Shown: positions 16,918 through 25,963, counted from the first letter of the stretch. The stretch: DNA of 64,000 nt from Thalassorhabdus alkalitolerans (GCF_042656585.1 NZ_JBHSPG010000023.1), one strand, 5' to 3'. Notes: generated from the letters alone by a model not told the origin. Program-made: numbers and translations.

Positions 16918-17598
16918 TTGGATATTAAACAAAATTTAACACACATTGAATCCGAAATTAAACTTGCCTGCCAGCGTGGTAGCCGCAGCGAGGACGACAT
17001 AGCTATTATCGCAGTCACAAAATACGTCAGTGTTGAGACCGCCTCTAAAGCTCTGGATGCTGGAATCAGACATATCGGTGAAAATAGGGCAGAGGAGGGA
17101 ACCGCCAAAATAGAAAAACTGGACAAGCCTGCTACCTGGCACTTTATTGGTTCTCTTCAATCCAAAAAAGTAAAGCACATGATTGACAAGTTTGACTACA
17201 TCCATTCACTAGACAGAATATCACTCGCCAAAGAGATTCAAAAACGCATGCCTGAAGGCAGGAAAATGAAGTGCTTTGTCCAGGTTAACGTTTCAGGAGA
17301 AGAATCAAAATCAGGGCTTTCTCCAGAGGATACTTTGTCGTTTATAAAGTCTTTAGAAGAATTCCCGGCTATTGAAGTGGTTGGACTAATGACGATGGCC
17401 CCGTATACGGAAAATCCAGAAGAGACACGTCCGGTATTTAGAAATCTTAGATTGTTAAGAGATTCAATTAAGGATTTAAATTTGAGTCACGCACCCTGCC
17501 TTCATTTATCGATGGGAATGTCTAATGATTATGTCATTGCGGTTGAAGAAGGAGCCACGTTTGTTCGCATTGGAAGCAGTCTCGTAGGAAAAGAATGA
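16918..17598 (+). CDS. ylmE: YlmE, pyridoxal-phosphate homeostasis protein (YggS family)
   Basis: YggS/YlmE proteins hold pyridoxal phosphate on a lysine in an alanine racemase-like barrel without known catalysis and help balance vitamin B6 and amino acids. In this 226-residue protein the PLP lysine lies in AVTKYVSVE (near residue 38). HFIGSLQSKK and LSMGMSNDY are phosphate-binding segments. The start is TTG 16918, with AAGGAG nine bases upstream; no ATG is available before conserved sequence begins. It lies 38 bases after ylmD and 27 before sepF, so it is likely cotranscribed. Confidence 0.92.
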   Translation: MDIKQNLTHIESEIKLACQRGSRSEDDIAIIAVTKYVSVETASKALDAGIRHIGENRAEEGTAKIEKLDKPATWHFIGSLQSKKVKHMIDKFDYIHSLDRISLAKEIQKRMPEGRKMKCFVQVNVSGEESKSGLSPEDTLSFIKSLEEFPAIEVVGLMTMAPYTENPEETRPVFRNLRLLRDSIKDLNLSHAPCLHLSMGMSNDYVIAVEEGATFVRIGSSLVGKE

Positions 17599-17625
17599 AG
17601 ATTTAGGTGAAGGAGTGGAAAGCTC

Positions 17626-18051
17626 ATGGGGTTCAAATCTAAATTTAAACGTTTTTTTGAATTGGATGATGAGGTAGTCGAAGAGGAAATAGAACATTTT
17701 CCAGAGCAAGAAAACGAATTTACAGCTGCAAAGAAAAAGGGAAATACCCAAAATGTAGTCAGTCTTCAAAGCATTCAGCAGTCGTCAAAAATGATACTAG
17801 TAGAGCCCCGGGCTTATGAAGAGGCTCAAGAGGTGGCAGATCATTTAAAAAGCAGGAAGGCCGTAATTATTAATTTGCAGTTAATCTCACAGGATCAGGC
17901 AAAAAGGATTGTCGATTTTTTAAGCGGTACCGTGTATGCTATAGGAGGGGATATTCAGAAGGTGGGGCAGAATATTTTCCTATGTACTCCTGATAACGTG
18001 GATGTTTCAGGTGCAATATCAGAATTGATGTATGAAAAATACAATAAGTAA
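17626..18051 (+). CDS. sepF: Cell division protein SepF
   Basis: SepF forms arcs or rings that bundle FtsZ filaments and anchor them to the membrane. The 141-residue protein starts with the membrane-binding amphipathic helix (GFKSKFKRFFEL). A variable acidic linker of about 50 residues follows, then the SepF core: ILVEPRAYEEAQEVADHLKS, VIINLQ and the DFLSGTVYAIGGDIQKVG segment, whose glycine allows dimer formation. GAAGGAGTGG precedes the ATG. It complements FtsA in recruiting the ring, and both target the FtsZ C-terminal peptide seen at 12350-12390. Confidence 0.95.
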   Translation: MGFKSKFKRFFELDDEVVEEEIEHFPEQENEFTAAKKKGNTQNVVSLQSIQQSSKMILVEPRAYEEAQEVADHLKSRKAVIINLQLISQDQAKRIVDFLSGTVYAIGGDIQKVGQNIFLCTPDNVDVSGAISELMYEKYNK

Positions 18052-18083
18052 GACAAGTAAGAGGTTGGGGTGATGAGAAAGAT

Positions 18084-18338
18084 ATGCAGACAATAGGTAC
18101 GCTGCTTCTTGTAGGAATGCAGATATATTCATTTATGGTAATCATCTATATTTTTATGTCCTGGTTTCCAAACGCTCGGGAGTCGTCATTTGGCCAGACT
18201 ATAGGATCTTTAGTAGAGCCTTATTTGGAACCTTTCCGAAAGATAATCCCTCCGCTGGGTATGATAGATATTTCTCCAATTGTGGCCCTTGTTGCTCTTC
18301 ACTTTGCTCGCTTTGGAGTACAGGCTCTCTTCTTTTAA
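18084..18338 (+). CDS. ylmG: YlmG, YggT-family membrane protein
   Basis: This 84-residue protein has two hydrophobic segments flanking a conserved loop. SWFPNARESSFGQTIGSLVEPYLEPFRKIIPPLGMIDISPIVA is typical of the YggT family, so two membrane passes are predicted. The function is not established in bacteria; relatives in chloroplasts affect nucleoid and photosystem organisation. The gene sits between sepF and ylmH as in other Gram-positive bacteria. The start is ATG 18084; the ribosome site is the weak GGGGTGATGAG further upstream. Confidence 0.88.
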   Translation: MQTIGTLLLVGMQIYSFMVIIYIFMSWFPNARESSFGQTIGSLVEPYLEPFRKIIPPLGMIDISPIVALVALHFARFGVQALFF

Positions 18339-18349
18339 GGAGGTTCTTT

Positions 18350-19132
18350 ATGGCACTATACGAACATTTTCGAAAAGAAGAGCGGCCGTTTGTGGAACAG
18401 GCCAGTGAATGGAAAGAACAAGTGGAAACGCGTTATGAATCGAAGCTGACTGATTTTTTAGATCCAAGAGAACAGGATATTTTGAGATCTATAATTGGCA
18501 ATGATGAAGTAGTCAAACTTGAGTTTTTCGGGGGGCCCCAAGGTTCTGAAAGGAAAAGAGCCTTGCTGTTTCCCTTTTATGAAGCCCCGGAACAGGATCA
18601 ATTTCACATTAGAATTTATGAGCTGGATTATCCTGTTAAATTTGTTTCTGTCGGCCATAGAGATGTCCTGGGTTCCATGCTAGGCCTGGGGGTAAAGCGG
18701 GAAAAATTTGGGGACATCATTTTACAGGCACAAAGAATTCAGATAGCAGTTGCAGAAGAAATTGCTTCTTTTGTAGAAATGAATTTTACAAAAGTTGCAT
18801 CTGCATCCATTCAACTCCACTCTGTTTCGTTAGAAGAAGCAATTCCTGTCAGAGAGGAATGGGAAGAAGTATCCACTACGGTCTCTTCTTTGCGTCTTGA
18901 TGTCCTTTTAGCGGAAATGTTCCGCTTATCTCGAAGTAAAGTCGTACCCTACATTGATGGAAAAAGAGTCAAGGTCAACTGGAGAATTGCAGATCAGCCT
19001 TCATTTCTAGTAAATGAAGGAGATTATCTATCAGTAAGAGGACTTGGCCGCAGGAAACTGCTTACAGTGGAAGGGAAGTCAAAAAAAGATAAATGGCGAG
19101 TTAGCTATGGAAAAAAACAGGATCCTTCATAG
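18350..19132 (+). CDS. ylmH: YlmH, S4-domain RNA-binding protein
   Basis: YlmH is a cytoplasmic RNA-binding protein with a C-terminal S4 domain, here about residues 183-245 (SLRLDVLLAEMFRLSRSKVVPYIDGK with the GDYLSVRGLGR loop). Recent work on the B. subtilis protein places it on stalled 50S subunits, in a rescue role overlapping RqcH, whose gene lies further along this window. The 260-residue length is normal. AAGGAGG lies seven bases before ATG 18350 and only 11 bases separate it from ylmG. The N-terminal 180 residues are the conserved YlmH-specific domain. A weak hairpin after the stop may separate it from divIVA. Confidence 0.92.
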   Translation: MALYEHFRKEERPFVEQASEWKEQVETRYESKLTDFLDPREQDILRSIIGNDEVVKLEFFGGPQGSERKRALLFPFYEAPEQDQFHIRIYELDYPVKFVSVGHRDVLGSMLGLGVKREKFGDIILQAQRIQIAVAEEIASFVEMNFTKVASASIQLHSVSLEEAIPVREEWEEVSTTVSSLRLDVLLAEMFRLSRSKVVPYIDGKRVKVNWRIADQPSFLVNEGDYLSVRGLGRRKLLTVEGKSKKDKWRVSYGKKQDPS

Positions 19133-19147
19133 AAAAGAAGGGTTTTT
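19124..19147 (+). terminator. Weak terminator between ylmH and divIVA
   Basis: CCTTC (19124-19128) can pair with GAAGG (19137-19141) across an A-rich loop, followed by GTTTTTA. The stem is short, so partial read-through is likely. Confidence 0.4.
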
Positions 19148-19207
19148 ACATGTAATTGTCGAAAAAAGTAACATCAGTTAATCAATTAAGTCACGGAGGT
19201 GCTTCTT

Positions 19208-19711
19208 TTGCCGTTAACTCCCTTAGATATTCACAATAAAGAGTTTACAAGAGGTTTTCGCGGATATGATGAAGACGAGGTAAATGAATTTCTGGATCAA
19301 GTTATTAAAGATTATGAAACTGTTATTCGGGAGAAAAATGAACTGTTTGAAAAGGTGGATGAACTGGAAGAACGACTAGAACATTTTTCTAACATTGAAG
19401 AAACGTTAAATAAATCCATTCTTGTAGCACAGGAATCAGCTGAAGAAGTACGTAGAAATTCTAAAAAAGAAGCTCAGCTGATTGTGAAAGAAGCGGAGAA
19501 AAATGCAGACCGAATTATTAATGATGCTCTCTCCAAATCAAGAAAGATTTCATTGGAAATTGAAGAACTGAAAAAGCAGGCATCAGTATACCGCATGAGA
19601 TTTAAGATGCTTATTGAAGCCCAGCTTGAAATGTTACATAATGACGATTGGGATGAATTAGCGAGATCAATGGAAGAAGAGCTTGAGTCTTCTTCTCCGG
19701 GGGAAGACTAA
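19208..19711 (+). CDS. divIVA: Cell division initiation protein DivIVA
   Basis: DivIVA is a coiled-coil protein that binds strongly curved membrane at poles and septa and positions Min proteins and, in sporulation, the chromosome origin. The start TTG 19208 lies seven bases after GGAGGT and gives the conserved opening MPLTPLDIHNKEFTRGFRGYD, with the membrane-inserting Phe and Arg near residues 16-18. Starting at GTG 19199 would place the start on the ribosome site itself. The remaining residues are two long heptad-repeat coiled coils. Total length is 167, close to the 164 of B. subtilis. It ends a conserved division-linked cluster. Confidence 0.94.
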   Translation: MPLTPLDIHNKEFTRGFRGYDEDEVNEFLDQVIKDYETVIREKNELFEKVDELEERLEHFSNIEETLNKSILVAQESAEEVRRNSKKEAQLIVKEAEKNADRIINDALSKSRKISLEIEELKKQASVYRMRFKMLIEAQLEMLHNDDWDELARSMEEELESSSPGED

Positions 19712-19723
19712 AGAATACCCCAC

Positions 19724-19753
19724 TTGACTTCTCGATTATGATTGTTCTATAAT
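19724..19753 (+). promoter_or_regulatory. Sigma A promoter of ileS
   Basis: TTGACT (19724-19729), an 18-base spacer and a perfect TATAAT (19748-19753). It lies directly upstream of the T-box leader. Confidence 0.8.
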
Positions 19754-19799
19754 TTGACAAAACCATGAGAATGATAAATGAATATCCCTCTATCATGCT

Positions 19800-20077
19800 T
19801 ATGTTCTGTAAAGCAGAGACTAAGTATCATAGCAGGTAACAAGACGTTGAAAGGGACGTGCCGTTCTGTCTTCCTTCGATAGCGAGCCGGGGATGGTGGA
19901 AGCCTGGTGACAGGAGCAGCTGCGGACATCACCCTGGAGTTCTGGTGCCGAAACTTTGGTTAGGTTCCAGCGGTGAAAGCCGATATTACAATGAAGTGAC
20001 TGCATATAGCAGATCATTAGGGTGGTACCGCGAGACCTTCTCGTCCCTATACCCGGGACGAAGGAGGTCTTTTTTTT
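19800..20077 (+). promoter_or_regulatory. Isoleucine T-box leader controlling ileS
   Basis: This leader senses uncharged tRNA-Ile and then lets transcription continue into ileS. The signature AGGGTGGTACCGCG is at 20019-20032. Stem I is visible around the conserved GAGCCGGGGATGGTGG block (19874 onward), and the specifier-loop codon is probably ATC at 19928-19930 (isoleucine). The competing terminator stem is 20033-20047 with 20055-20070, followed by a T run to 20077. The specifier assignment is by position and by the downstream gene. Confidence 0.93.
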
Positions 20078-20201
20078 ATGGATAAAAGATCACTCAACTA
20101 TAATTATTTTTAGAACAGCTTTCGCAAAGAATTTGTTTCCTGGGTATTTGCTTTCATCTCTTAATGATCGCTTGTTTATTTTAAATGAGGAGGAAAAAGT
20201 A

Positions 20202-22973
20202 ATGAGTTATAAAGATACATTACGAATGCCAAAAACTGAATTTCCGATGAGGGGAAACCTTCCAAATCGGGAACCAGAACGACAACTAAAATGGGAAGAG
20301 CAGAACATATACGAAAAGGTGCAGGAACGCACGAAAGGCCGTCCTCTTTTTGTTCTGCATGATGGCCCGCCTTATGCCAATGGTGACATTCATATGGGTC
20401 ATGCATTAAATAAAGTATTAAAAGACATTATTGTCCGCTATAAGTCTGTAAGCGGGTTTCATGCACCGTATGTACCTGGCTGGGACACTCACGGTCTTCC
20501 TATTGAAACAGCTTTAACGAAAAACAAAAAGGTCAACAGAAAAAAAATGTCTGTCGCTGAATTTCGTAAAGCTTGCGCTGACTATGCGATGGAACAGATC
20601 GATCGTCAACGGGAACAATTTAAGCGGCTTGGAGTAAGAGGAGACTGGGAAAATCCTTATGTCACTCTCACAAAGGAATACGAAGCCCAGCAAATCAAAG
20701 TATTTGGTGATATGGCCAAAAAAGGGTACATCTACAAGGGGAAAAAACCAGTCTACTGGTCACCTTCCTCGGAGTCTGCACTGGCAGAAGCGGAGATTGA
20801 ATACCATGATAAACGTTCACCATCCATTTATGTGTCCTTTGCAGTAACAGATGGAAAAGGAGTCCTTGAAGGTGATGAAAAGTTCGTTATTTGGACCACT
20901 ACTCCGTGGACCATTCCTGCGAATCTAGCCATTACAGTTCATCCTGAACTTGAATACAGTGTTGTCAAAGTAGGAGAAGAAAAATACGTCGTAGCTTCTG
21001 GGCTTCTAGAGACCATTGAGAAAGAAATTGGCTGGGAAGATACTGAAGTGGTAAAGACAGTCCAAGGAAGAGAATTGGAACATGTGATGACAACACACCC
21101 TATTTACGGCAGAAATTCACTTGTAATCCTTGGAGAACATGTAACCCTTGATGCTGGAACAGGATGCGTCCACACTGCCCCTGGTCACGGGGAAGATGAC
21201 TACATTGTAGGCCAGCAGTATGGGCTGGAGACGCTTTGTCCTGTGGATGATAAAGGGGTTTTCACTGAGGAAGCTCCTGGGTTTGAAGGTCTTTTTTATG
21301 ATGAAGCGAACAAACCGATTACCCAAAAACTTGAAGAGCTTGGGGCTTTATTAAAGCTGACCTTTATCACTCACTCTTATCCACATGACTGGCGCACAAA
21401 GAAACCTGTTATTTTCAGAGCCACGGCTCAATGGTTTGCCTCCATTAAAGATTTCCGAGAAGACTTGATTTCGGCAGTGAAAAAGGTGAAATGGGTTCCA
21501 GAATGGGGAGAAACAAGGCTTCATAACATGGTCAGGGACCGGGGCGACTGGTGTATTTCCCGCCAGAGAGCGTGGGGAGTTCCAATTCCAATTTTTTATG
21601 AGGAAAATGGAGAAGAAATTGTAACTGATGAGACAATCAATCATGTATCCCAGCTTTTCCGGGAACATGGCTCTAACATTTGGTTTGAGTGGGAAACAAA
21701 AGATCTCCTGCCAGAAGGCTTCACCTCTTCTAAAAGTCCAAATGGAAACTTTACTCGTGAGATGGATATTATGGACGTCTGGTTTGACAGTGGTTCATCC
21801 CACCAGGCTGTTTTGGTGGAAAACGAAGAACTTCAGCGTCCGGCAGATCTTTATTTAGAGGGTTCTGACCAATACAGAGGGTGGTTTAACTCCTCCTTGT
21901 CCACAAGTGTGGCAGTGTCTGGAGAAGCGCCTTATAAAGGTGTTCTCAGCCACGGCTTTGCGTTGGATGGGGACGGTAAAAAAATGAGTAAGTCACTCGG
22001 TAACGTTGTAATTCCAAACAAAGTAATGAACCAGCTTGGAGCAGATATTCTTCGGCTGTGGGTAGCTTCAGTAGATTATCAGGCAGATGTTCGGATATCA
22101 GATAAGATTTTAAAGCAGGTTGCTGAAACCTACCGTAAAATCCGCAATACATTCCGATTTTTGCTTGGAAACCTTCACGATTTTGATCCAGCGACAGATC
22201 GGGTCTCTTATGAGAAGCTTCCTGAAATGGACCGCTATATTCTTGTGAAATTAAACGATCTTATCGGCCAGGTGAAAAAAGGGTATGATGAGTACCAGTT
22301 TTCTACGGTATACCATGCCCTGCATAACTTCTGCACCATTGATTTAAGCTCCTTTTACATGGATATTGCAAAAGATACGTTATATATTGAAGCAGAAGAT
22401 GCTTTATCCAGAAGAGCGATTCAGACGGTAATGTATGATGTGCTCGTGAGTCTTGTAAAACTCTCTTCCCCAATCCTCGCTCATACAGCAGATGAAGTAT
22501 GGGAGTTCATTCCAGGGGTAGAAGAGGAAAGTGTCCAGCTTACTGATCTTCCAGACGCAGAGGACTTACCTGAAAGTGATCAGCTAAAGGAAAAATGGGG
22601 CACAATCATGAGCATCCGCGATCAAGTGTTAAAGGCTCTTGAAAATGCCAGAAACCAAAAAGTAATCGGAAAGTCTTTAACTGCTTCCATTTCTCTTTAC
22701 CCTACTGAAGACGCGAAAACGGTGCTTGAAGGTGCTGGGGAACTGACTCGTTTGTTTATCGTTTCAGAAGCTGTCATTGACGGAACGAAAGATGAAGCAC
22801 CAGAGGATGCAGAAATACATGAGCATTTGGCAATCGCAGTCAGACCAGCTGACGGAGAGACTTGTGAACGCTGCTGGACTGTTACTAAAACGGTAGGTGC
22901 TCAGGAAAAATATCCTGAGCTCTGTGATTCCTGCGCTACGATTGTTAAAGAAAATTATGCAGAAACTGAATAA
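20202..22973 (+). CDS. ileS: Isoleucine--tRNA ligase
   Basis: IleS charges tRNA-Ile with isoleucine and edits misactivated valine. The class I signature HMGH is at residues 64-67 and KMSKS at 594-598. The CP1 editing domain lies between them (for example WTTTPWTIPANLAI). The C-terminus carries a zinc site with CERC and CDSC pairs. ATG 20202, 9 bases after GAGGAGG, gives 923 residues against 921 in B. subtilis; the frame is open further upstream, but that stretch lies in the leader. Expression is under the T-box upstream and a strong terminator follows. The zinc-containing short form is the type usually sensitive to mupirocin, an inference from the family. Confidence 0.97.
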   Translation: MSYKDTLRMPKTEFPMRGNLPNREPERQLKWEEQNIYEKVQERTKGRPLFVLHDGPPYANGDIHMGHALNKVLKDIIVRYKSVSGFHAPYVPGWDTHGLPIETALTKNKKVNRKKMSVAEFRKACADYAMEQIDRQREQFKRLGVRGDWENPYVTLTKEYEAQQIKVFGDMAKKGYIYKGKKPVYWSPSSESALAEAEIEYHDKRSPSIYVSFAVTDGKGVLEGDEKFVIWTTTPWTIPANLAITVHPELEYSVVKVGEEKYVVASGLLETIEKEIGWEDTEVVKTVQGRELEHVMTTHPIYGRNSLVILGEHVTLDAGTGCVHTAPGHGEDDYIVGQQYGLETLCPVDDKGVFTEEAPGFEGLFYDEANKPITQKLEELGALLKLTFITHSYPHDWRTKKPVIFRATAQWFASIKDFREDLISAVKKVKWVPEWGETRLHNMVRDRGDWCISRQRAWGVPIPIFYEENGEEIVTDETINHVSQLFREHGSNIWFEWETKDLLPEGFTSSKSPNGNFTREMDIMDVWFDSGSSHQAVLVENEELQRPADLYLEGSDQYRGWFNSSLSTSVAVSGEAPYKGVLSHGFALDGDGKKMSKSLGNVVIPNKVMNQLGADILRLWVASVDYQADVRISDKILKQVAETYRKIRNTFRFLLGNLHDFDPATDRVSYEKLPEMDRYILVKLNDLIGQVKKGYDEYQFSTVYHALHNFCTIDLSSFYMDIAKDTLYIEAEDALSRRAIQTVMYDVLVSLVKLSSPILAHTADEVWEFIPGVEEESVQLTDLPDAEDLPESDQLKEKWGTIMSIRDQVLKALENARNQKVIGKSLTASISLYPTEDAKTVLEGAGELTRLFIVSEAVIDGTKDEAPEDAEIHEHLAIAVRPADGETCERCWTVTKTVGAQEKYPELCDSCATIVKENYAETE

Positions 22974-23023
22974 CCCATGAAAGGCATCAAAGGATAACTT
23001 GCCTTCGTTTTACCTGCCAGTGA

Positions 23024-23059
23024 AAGCCCCTGTTTCTCATAAGAACAGGGGCTTTTCTT
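23024..23059 (+). terminator. Intrinsic terminator after ileS
   Basis: A perfect 11-bp stem (23024-23034 with 23044-23054) followed by TTCTT. Confidence 0.85.
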
Positions 23060-23165
23060 ATAAAAGAAATTCAAAAAAAGTGAGGAGGGAGGGAAAAATT
23101 ACGCTGTGTAAAATACGGTGTTCAGCTTACCTTAAAAAAAGAGAGCGAAGAGAAAGGTGAAGCAA

Positions 23166-23384
23166 ATGAACACTGAATGGTATTCTCTGATGCTTGAAGC
23201 AAGAAGAAAAGAACTGGAACGGCAGGGCGCTGGCGAAGGAAACGGAACAGTCAGCGGAGAAGAAGCAAAAATTAGCACAATGAGGGAATTTGAAAAGCAT
23301 AAAGCATCCCTTTTGCAGGTAGGGCGCCAGCAAGAATGGGAAAAAGTTACAAGTGTAATTGAAAAGCTAAACCAGTTACAGTAA
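23166..23384 (+). CDS. Small hypothetical protein between ileS and lspA
   Basis: I do not recognise this 72-residue protein. It is predicted to be soluble, largely helical and rich in Glu, Lys and Gln (EARRKELERQGAGEGNG, then MREFEKHKASLLQVGRQQEW). There is no signal peptide or membrane segment. ATG 23166 has AAGGTG six bases upstream. In B. subtilis this position holds ylyA, a DksA/TraR-like protein, but I see neither the zinc cysteines nor the length of that family, so it is not simply ylyA. Codon use looks like its neighbours. It is separated from ileS by a terminator. Confidence 0.6.
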   Translation: MNTEWYSLMLEARRKELERQGAGEGNGTVSGEEAKISTMREFEKHKASLLQVGRQQEWEKVTSVIEKLNQLQ

Positions 23385-23457
23385 AAAACTAAAACGACTT
23401 TTTCGCACAAGATTTCATTCTTTTCTCGTACAAGAGCAAAATAAAATAAGGTTACAT

Positions 23458-23486
23458 TTACCGTTTCATTTCTTTTATGCTAAAAT
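23458..23486 (+). promoter_or_regulatory. Possible lspA promoter (extended -10)
   Basis: TAAAAT (23481-23486) is preceded by TGC, an extended -10. TTACCG at 23458-23463 is a weak -35 at 17 bases. Confidence 0.35.
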
Positions 23487-23582
23487 GCTTAAAGTAGGCT
23501 GTTTTGAGCATGTACCACAAGGTCGGGATTGTCTCGGCCTTTCCCATACATACATAGACCGGGAAATGAGGAGAAGCAGACA

Positions 23583-24056
23583 ATGATACTCTTTTATTAT
23601 GTCCTGGCGCTGGTAATTATCGGCCTTGACCAATGGACAAAGTACTTAGTGGACGTACATATGGAAATAGGGGAAAGCATTCCGTTAATTGAAGGGTTAG
23701 CATATTTAACTTCCCACCGGAATCAAGGAGCTGCTTTTGGTATACTTCAAGGGCAAATGTGGTTATTCTTTATTATAACTGTCGGGGTCGTCATCGCTAT
23801 CTTTTATTACATGCAAAAGTATGGAAAAGAAAGCATATGGATCGGACTACCATTAGGTTTAGTGCTAGGCGGTGCGATCGGGAATTTCATCGATCGTCTC
23901 TTCAGAGGAGAAGTTATTGATTTTATGGATGTTTATATCTTTGCTTATAACTTCCCGATTTTTAATGTAGCGGATTCGGCTCTCGTCGTAGGTGTAATCG
24001 CTTTGATTATTAAAATGATGGCAGATGAACGAAAAGAGAAAAAGGAGCAAGCATAA
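23583..24056 (+). CDS. lspA: Lipoprotein signal peptidase (signal peptidase II)
   Basis: LspA is the membrane aspartic protease that removes the signal peptide from lipid-modified prolipoproteins; it is the target of globomycin. Four membrane helices are predicted in 157 residues. The conserved motifs are DQWTKYLV near the N-terminus, NQGAAFGIL, NFIDRL with one catalytic aspartate, and FNVADSALVVG with the other. ATG 23583 lies behind GAGGAGAAG; in-frame sequence back to 23529 is not family-like. Its stop is followed at once by the start of the pseudouridine synthase gene. Confidence 0.95.
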   Translation: MILFYYVLALVIIGLDQWTKYLVDVHMEIGESIPLIEGLAYLTSHRNQGAAFGILQGQMWLFFIITVGVVIAIFYYMQKYGKESIWIGLPLGLVLGGAIGNFIDRLFRGEVIDFMDVYIFAYNFPIFNVADSALVVGVIALIIKMMADERKEKKEQA

Positions 24057-24974
24057 ATGATGGAAGAAACAAAATGGGTGATTTCTGAAGAGCACAATAA
24101 GGAGCGATTAGATAAGGCAATTGTTAAGCTGCACGGAGAATGGTCACGTACGATTATCCAGGAGTGGGCTAAAGAAGGACGCATTGAAGTAAATGGCAAA
24201 GCGGCCAAAAGTAACCATAAAGTACAGTCAGGTGATGAAGTCGTCGTGTATCCTAAGGAACCAGAAGAAATAGATATCGTTCCTGAAAACATCCCTCTTG
24301 GTATCCTGTATGAAGATGATGATGTGATTGTTGTCAATAAGCCTCGGGGGATGGTTGTCCACCCAGCACCTGGGCATCCCGGGGGGACGCTGGTGAACGC
24401 GTTAATGTACCACTGTAAAGATCTCTCAGGCATTAATGGGGAAATCAGGCCTGGTATTGTCCACCGCATCGATAAGGACACATCGGGAGTGTTGGTGGCC
24501 GCAAAAAACGACAAAGCCCATGAACACCTTAGTCGTCAACTGAAAGATAAAAAAACAGAAAGAATTTACAAAACAATTGTTCATGGCAATATTCCTCATG
24601 AGCATGGAACGATTGACGCTCCTATTGGAAGAGATCCAATGGACAGACAGAAAATGACGGTCACTGATAAAAATGCAAAGGATGCAGTGACTCACTTTAA
24701 CGTAATAGAACGTTTTGGGAACTATACGTTTCTTGAATGCAGGCTCGAAACAGGGCGGACACACCAGATTAGAGTTCATTTGCAATACATTGGGCATGCT
24801 GTTGCAGGGGATCCTAAGTATGGGCATCGTAATACGCTGCCGATAAACGGTCAGGCTCTACATGCAGCCCGCCTTGGCTTTGTACATCCCTCAAAAGAGG
24901 AATACATGGAGTGGGAAGCTCCTATGCCTGAAGACATGGATGGCCTGCTGGACGATCTGAGAAAAAAATCTTGA
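24057..24974 (+). CDS. RluD/YlyB-type 23S rRNA pseudouridine synthase
   Basis: RluA-family pseudouridine synthase, converting uridine to pseudouridine in large-subunit rRNA. An N-terminal S4 domain (RLDKAIVKLHGEWSRTIIQEW, GDEVVVYP) is followed by the catalytic domain with HRIDKDTSGVLV, whose aspartate is the nucleophile. The RTHQIRVHL motif is near residue 240. The 305-residue length fits YlyB, which has this position in B. subtilis; the exact target uridine cannot be read from sequence. The ATGs at 24057 and 24060 are both usable after AAAGGAG. The pyr promoter overlaps its last codons. Confidence 0.93.
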   Translation: MMEETKWVISEEHNKERLDKAIVKLHGEWSRTIIQEWAKEGRIEVNGKAAKSNHKVQSGDEVVVYPKEPEEIDIVPENIPLGILYEDDDVIVVNKPRGMVVHPAPGHPGGTLVNALMYHCKDLSGINGEIRPGIVHRIDKDTSGVLVAAKNDKAHEHLSRQLKDKKTERIYKTIVHGNIPHEHGTIDAPIGRDPMDRQKMTVTDKNAKDAVTHFNVIERFGNYTFLECRLETGRTHQIRVHLQYIGHAVAGDPKYGHRNTLPINGQALHAARLGFVHPSKEEYMEWEAPMPEDMDGLLDDLRKKS

Positions 24975-24999
24975 CTTTCTTGTATACTTTTGTCATACT
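24971..24999 (+). promoter_or_regulatory. Promoter of the pyr operon
   Basis: TTGACT (24971-24976), 17-base spacer, CATACT (24994-24999). It overlaps the stop codon of the upstream gene and precedes the first PyrR attenuator. Confidence 0.7.
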
Positions 25000-25029
25000 A
25001 ACGAAAGAATCAAATACGAACCACCTTTA

Positions 25030-25171
25030 ATTACAGTCCCGTGAGGCTGAGAAGGAAATGGTGCATGTATTCCCTGCCTGTAATGACCAGGGGGAACGTC
25101 CCGGAACTACCAGGGATCAATGCGATGTTATTAACCATCCTCTCGTCCAATCGGACGGGAGGATTTTTTAA
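25030..25171 (+). promoter_or_regulatory. PyrR attenuator 1 (before pyrR)
   Basis: The PyrR-binding anti-antiterminator loop AGTCCCGTGAGGCT is at 25035-25048 and matches the known consensus exactly. The terminator is a 12-bp stem (25137-25148 with 25153-25164) with a T run. With UMP bound, PyrR stabilises the loop and lets the terminator form. Confidence 0.93.
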
Positions 25172-25213
25172 TGGCCATTCCTTGCAGAAACTAGACAGTG
25201 GGAGGCAAATCAA

Positions 25214-25765
25214 ATGGTTAAAGATGAAACAGTTTTATTAGATGAGCAGGCGATACGACGAGCACTTACCCGTATATCACATGAAATTATTGAAAGAAAC
25301 AAAGGAATCGATGACTGCGTTCTCGTAGGAATCAAAACAAGAGGGATATATATTGCTGATCGATTAGCCGAAAGTATCGAACGAATCGAGGGAACAAAAA
25401 TTCCAGTAGGGGAAATAGATATTACCATGTATCGGGATGATCTTTCTCTAAAGAACACTTCTGAGGAACCTGAATTAAAGGGGACCGATATTCCTTATGA
25501 CATTAACGACAAAAAAGTCATTCTAGTTGACGATGTGTTATATACAGGACGAACCGTAAGAGCTGCCATGGACGCCACAATGGATCAGGGCAGGCCGGCC
25601 CAGATTCAGCTTGCAGTACTTGTGGACAGAGGTCACCGGGAATTGCCGATCCGCCCTGATTATATTGGTAAAAATATTCCTACCTCTAAAGCGGAAGTCA
25701 TCACTGCTAAGATGAAAGAAACCGACCAGATAGACCAAGTAAGTATTACAAGTCATGAAAGATAA
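25214..25765 (+). CDS. pyrR: Bifunctional pyr RNA-binding regulator / uracil phosphoribosyltransferase
   Basis: PyrR binds the pyr leader RNA when UMP is high and causes termination at the attenuators in this operon. It also has uracil phosphoribosyltransferase activity. The 183-residue protein carries the PRPP-binding motif VILVDDVLYTGRTVRAA near residue 100. ATG 25214 follows GGGAGG. It lies between attenuators 1 and 2, so it regulates its own synthesis. All features match the B. subtilis protein. Confidence 0.96.
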   Translation: MVKDETVLLDEQAIRRALTRISHEIIERNKGIDDCVLVGIKTRGIYIADRLAESIERIEGTKIPVGEIDITMYRDDLSLKNTSEEPELKGTDIPYDINDKKVILVDDVLYTGRTVRAAMDATMDQGRPAQIQLAVLVDRGHRELPIRPDYIGKNIPTSKAEVITAKMKETDQIDQVSITSHER

Positions 25766-25782
25766 ATAAAGATCCTCTTTAA

Positions 25783-25880
25783 ATACAGTCCAGAGAGTCT
25801 GAAAAGAGGCATGATGCAGCCATCCCTGTTGTGGTGATGGCCCCCTGTGCCCTCTTTGCTCTCTGCAAAGAGTTTTTTTA
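25783..25880 (+). promoter_or_regulatory. PyrR attenuator 2 (pyrR-pyrP gap)
   Basis: The binding loop AGTCCAGAGAGTCT is at 25787-25800, one base off the consensus. The terminator stem 25852-25859 with 25865-25872 is followed by seven T. Confidence 0.9.
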
Positions 25881-25963
25881 TGGAAACAGTTCTCCAGAAT
25901 ATCTAATCGTCCAAAATACCATCGTATAAGAAAGAGATCAAATCAGGAGTGGAGGAGACTTAC

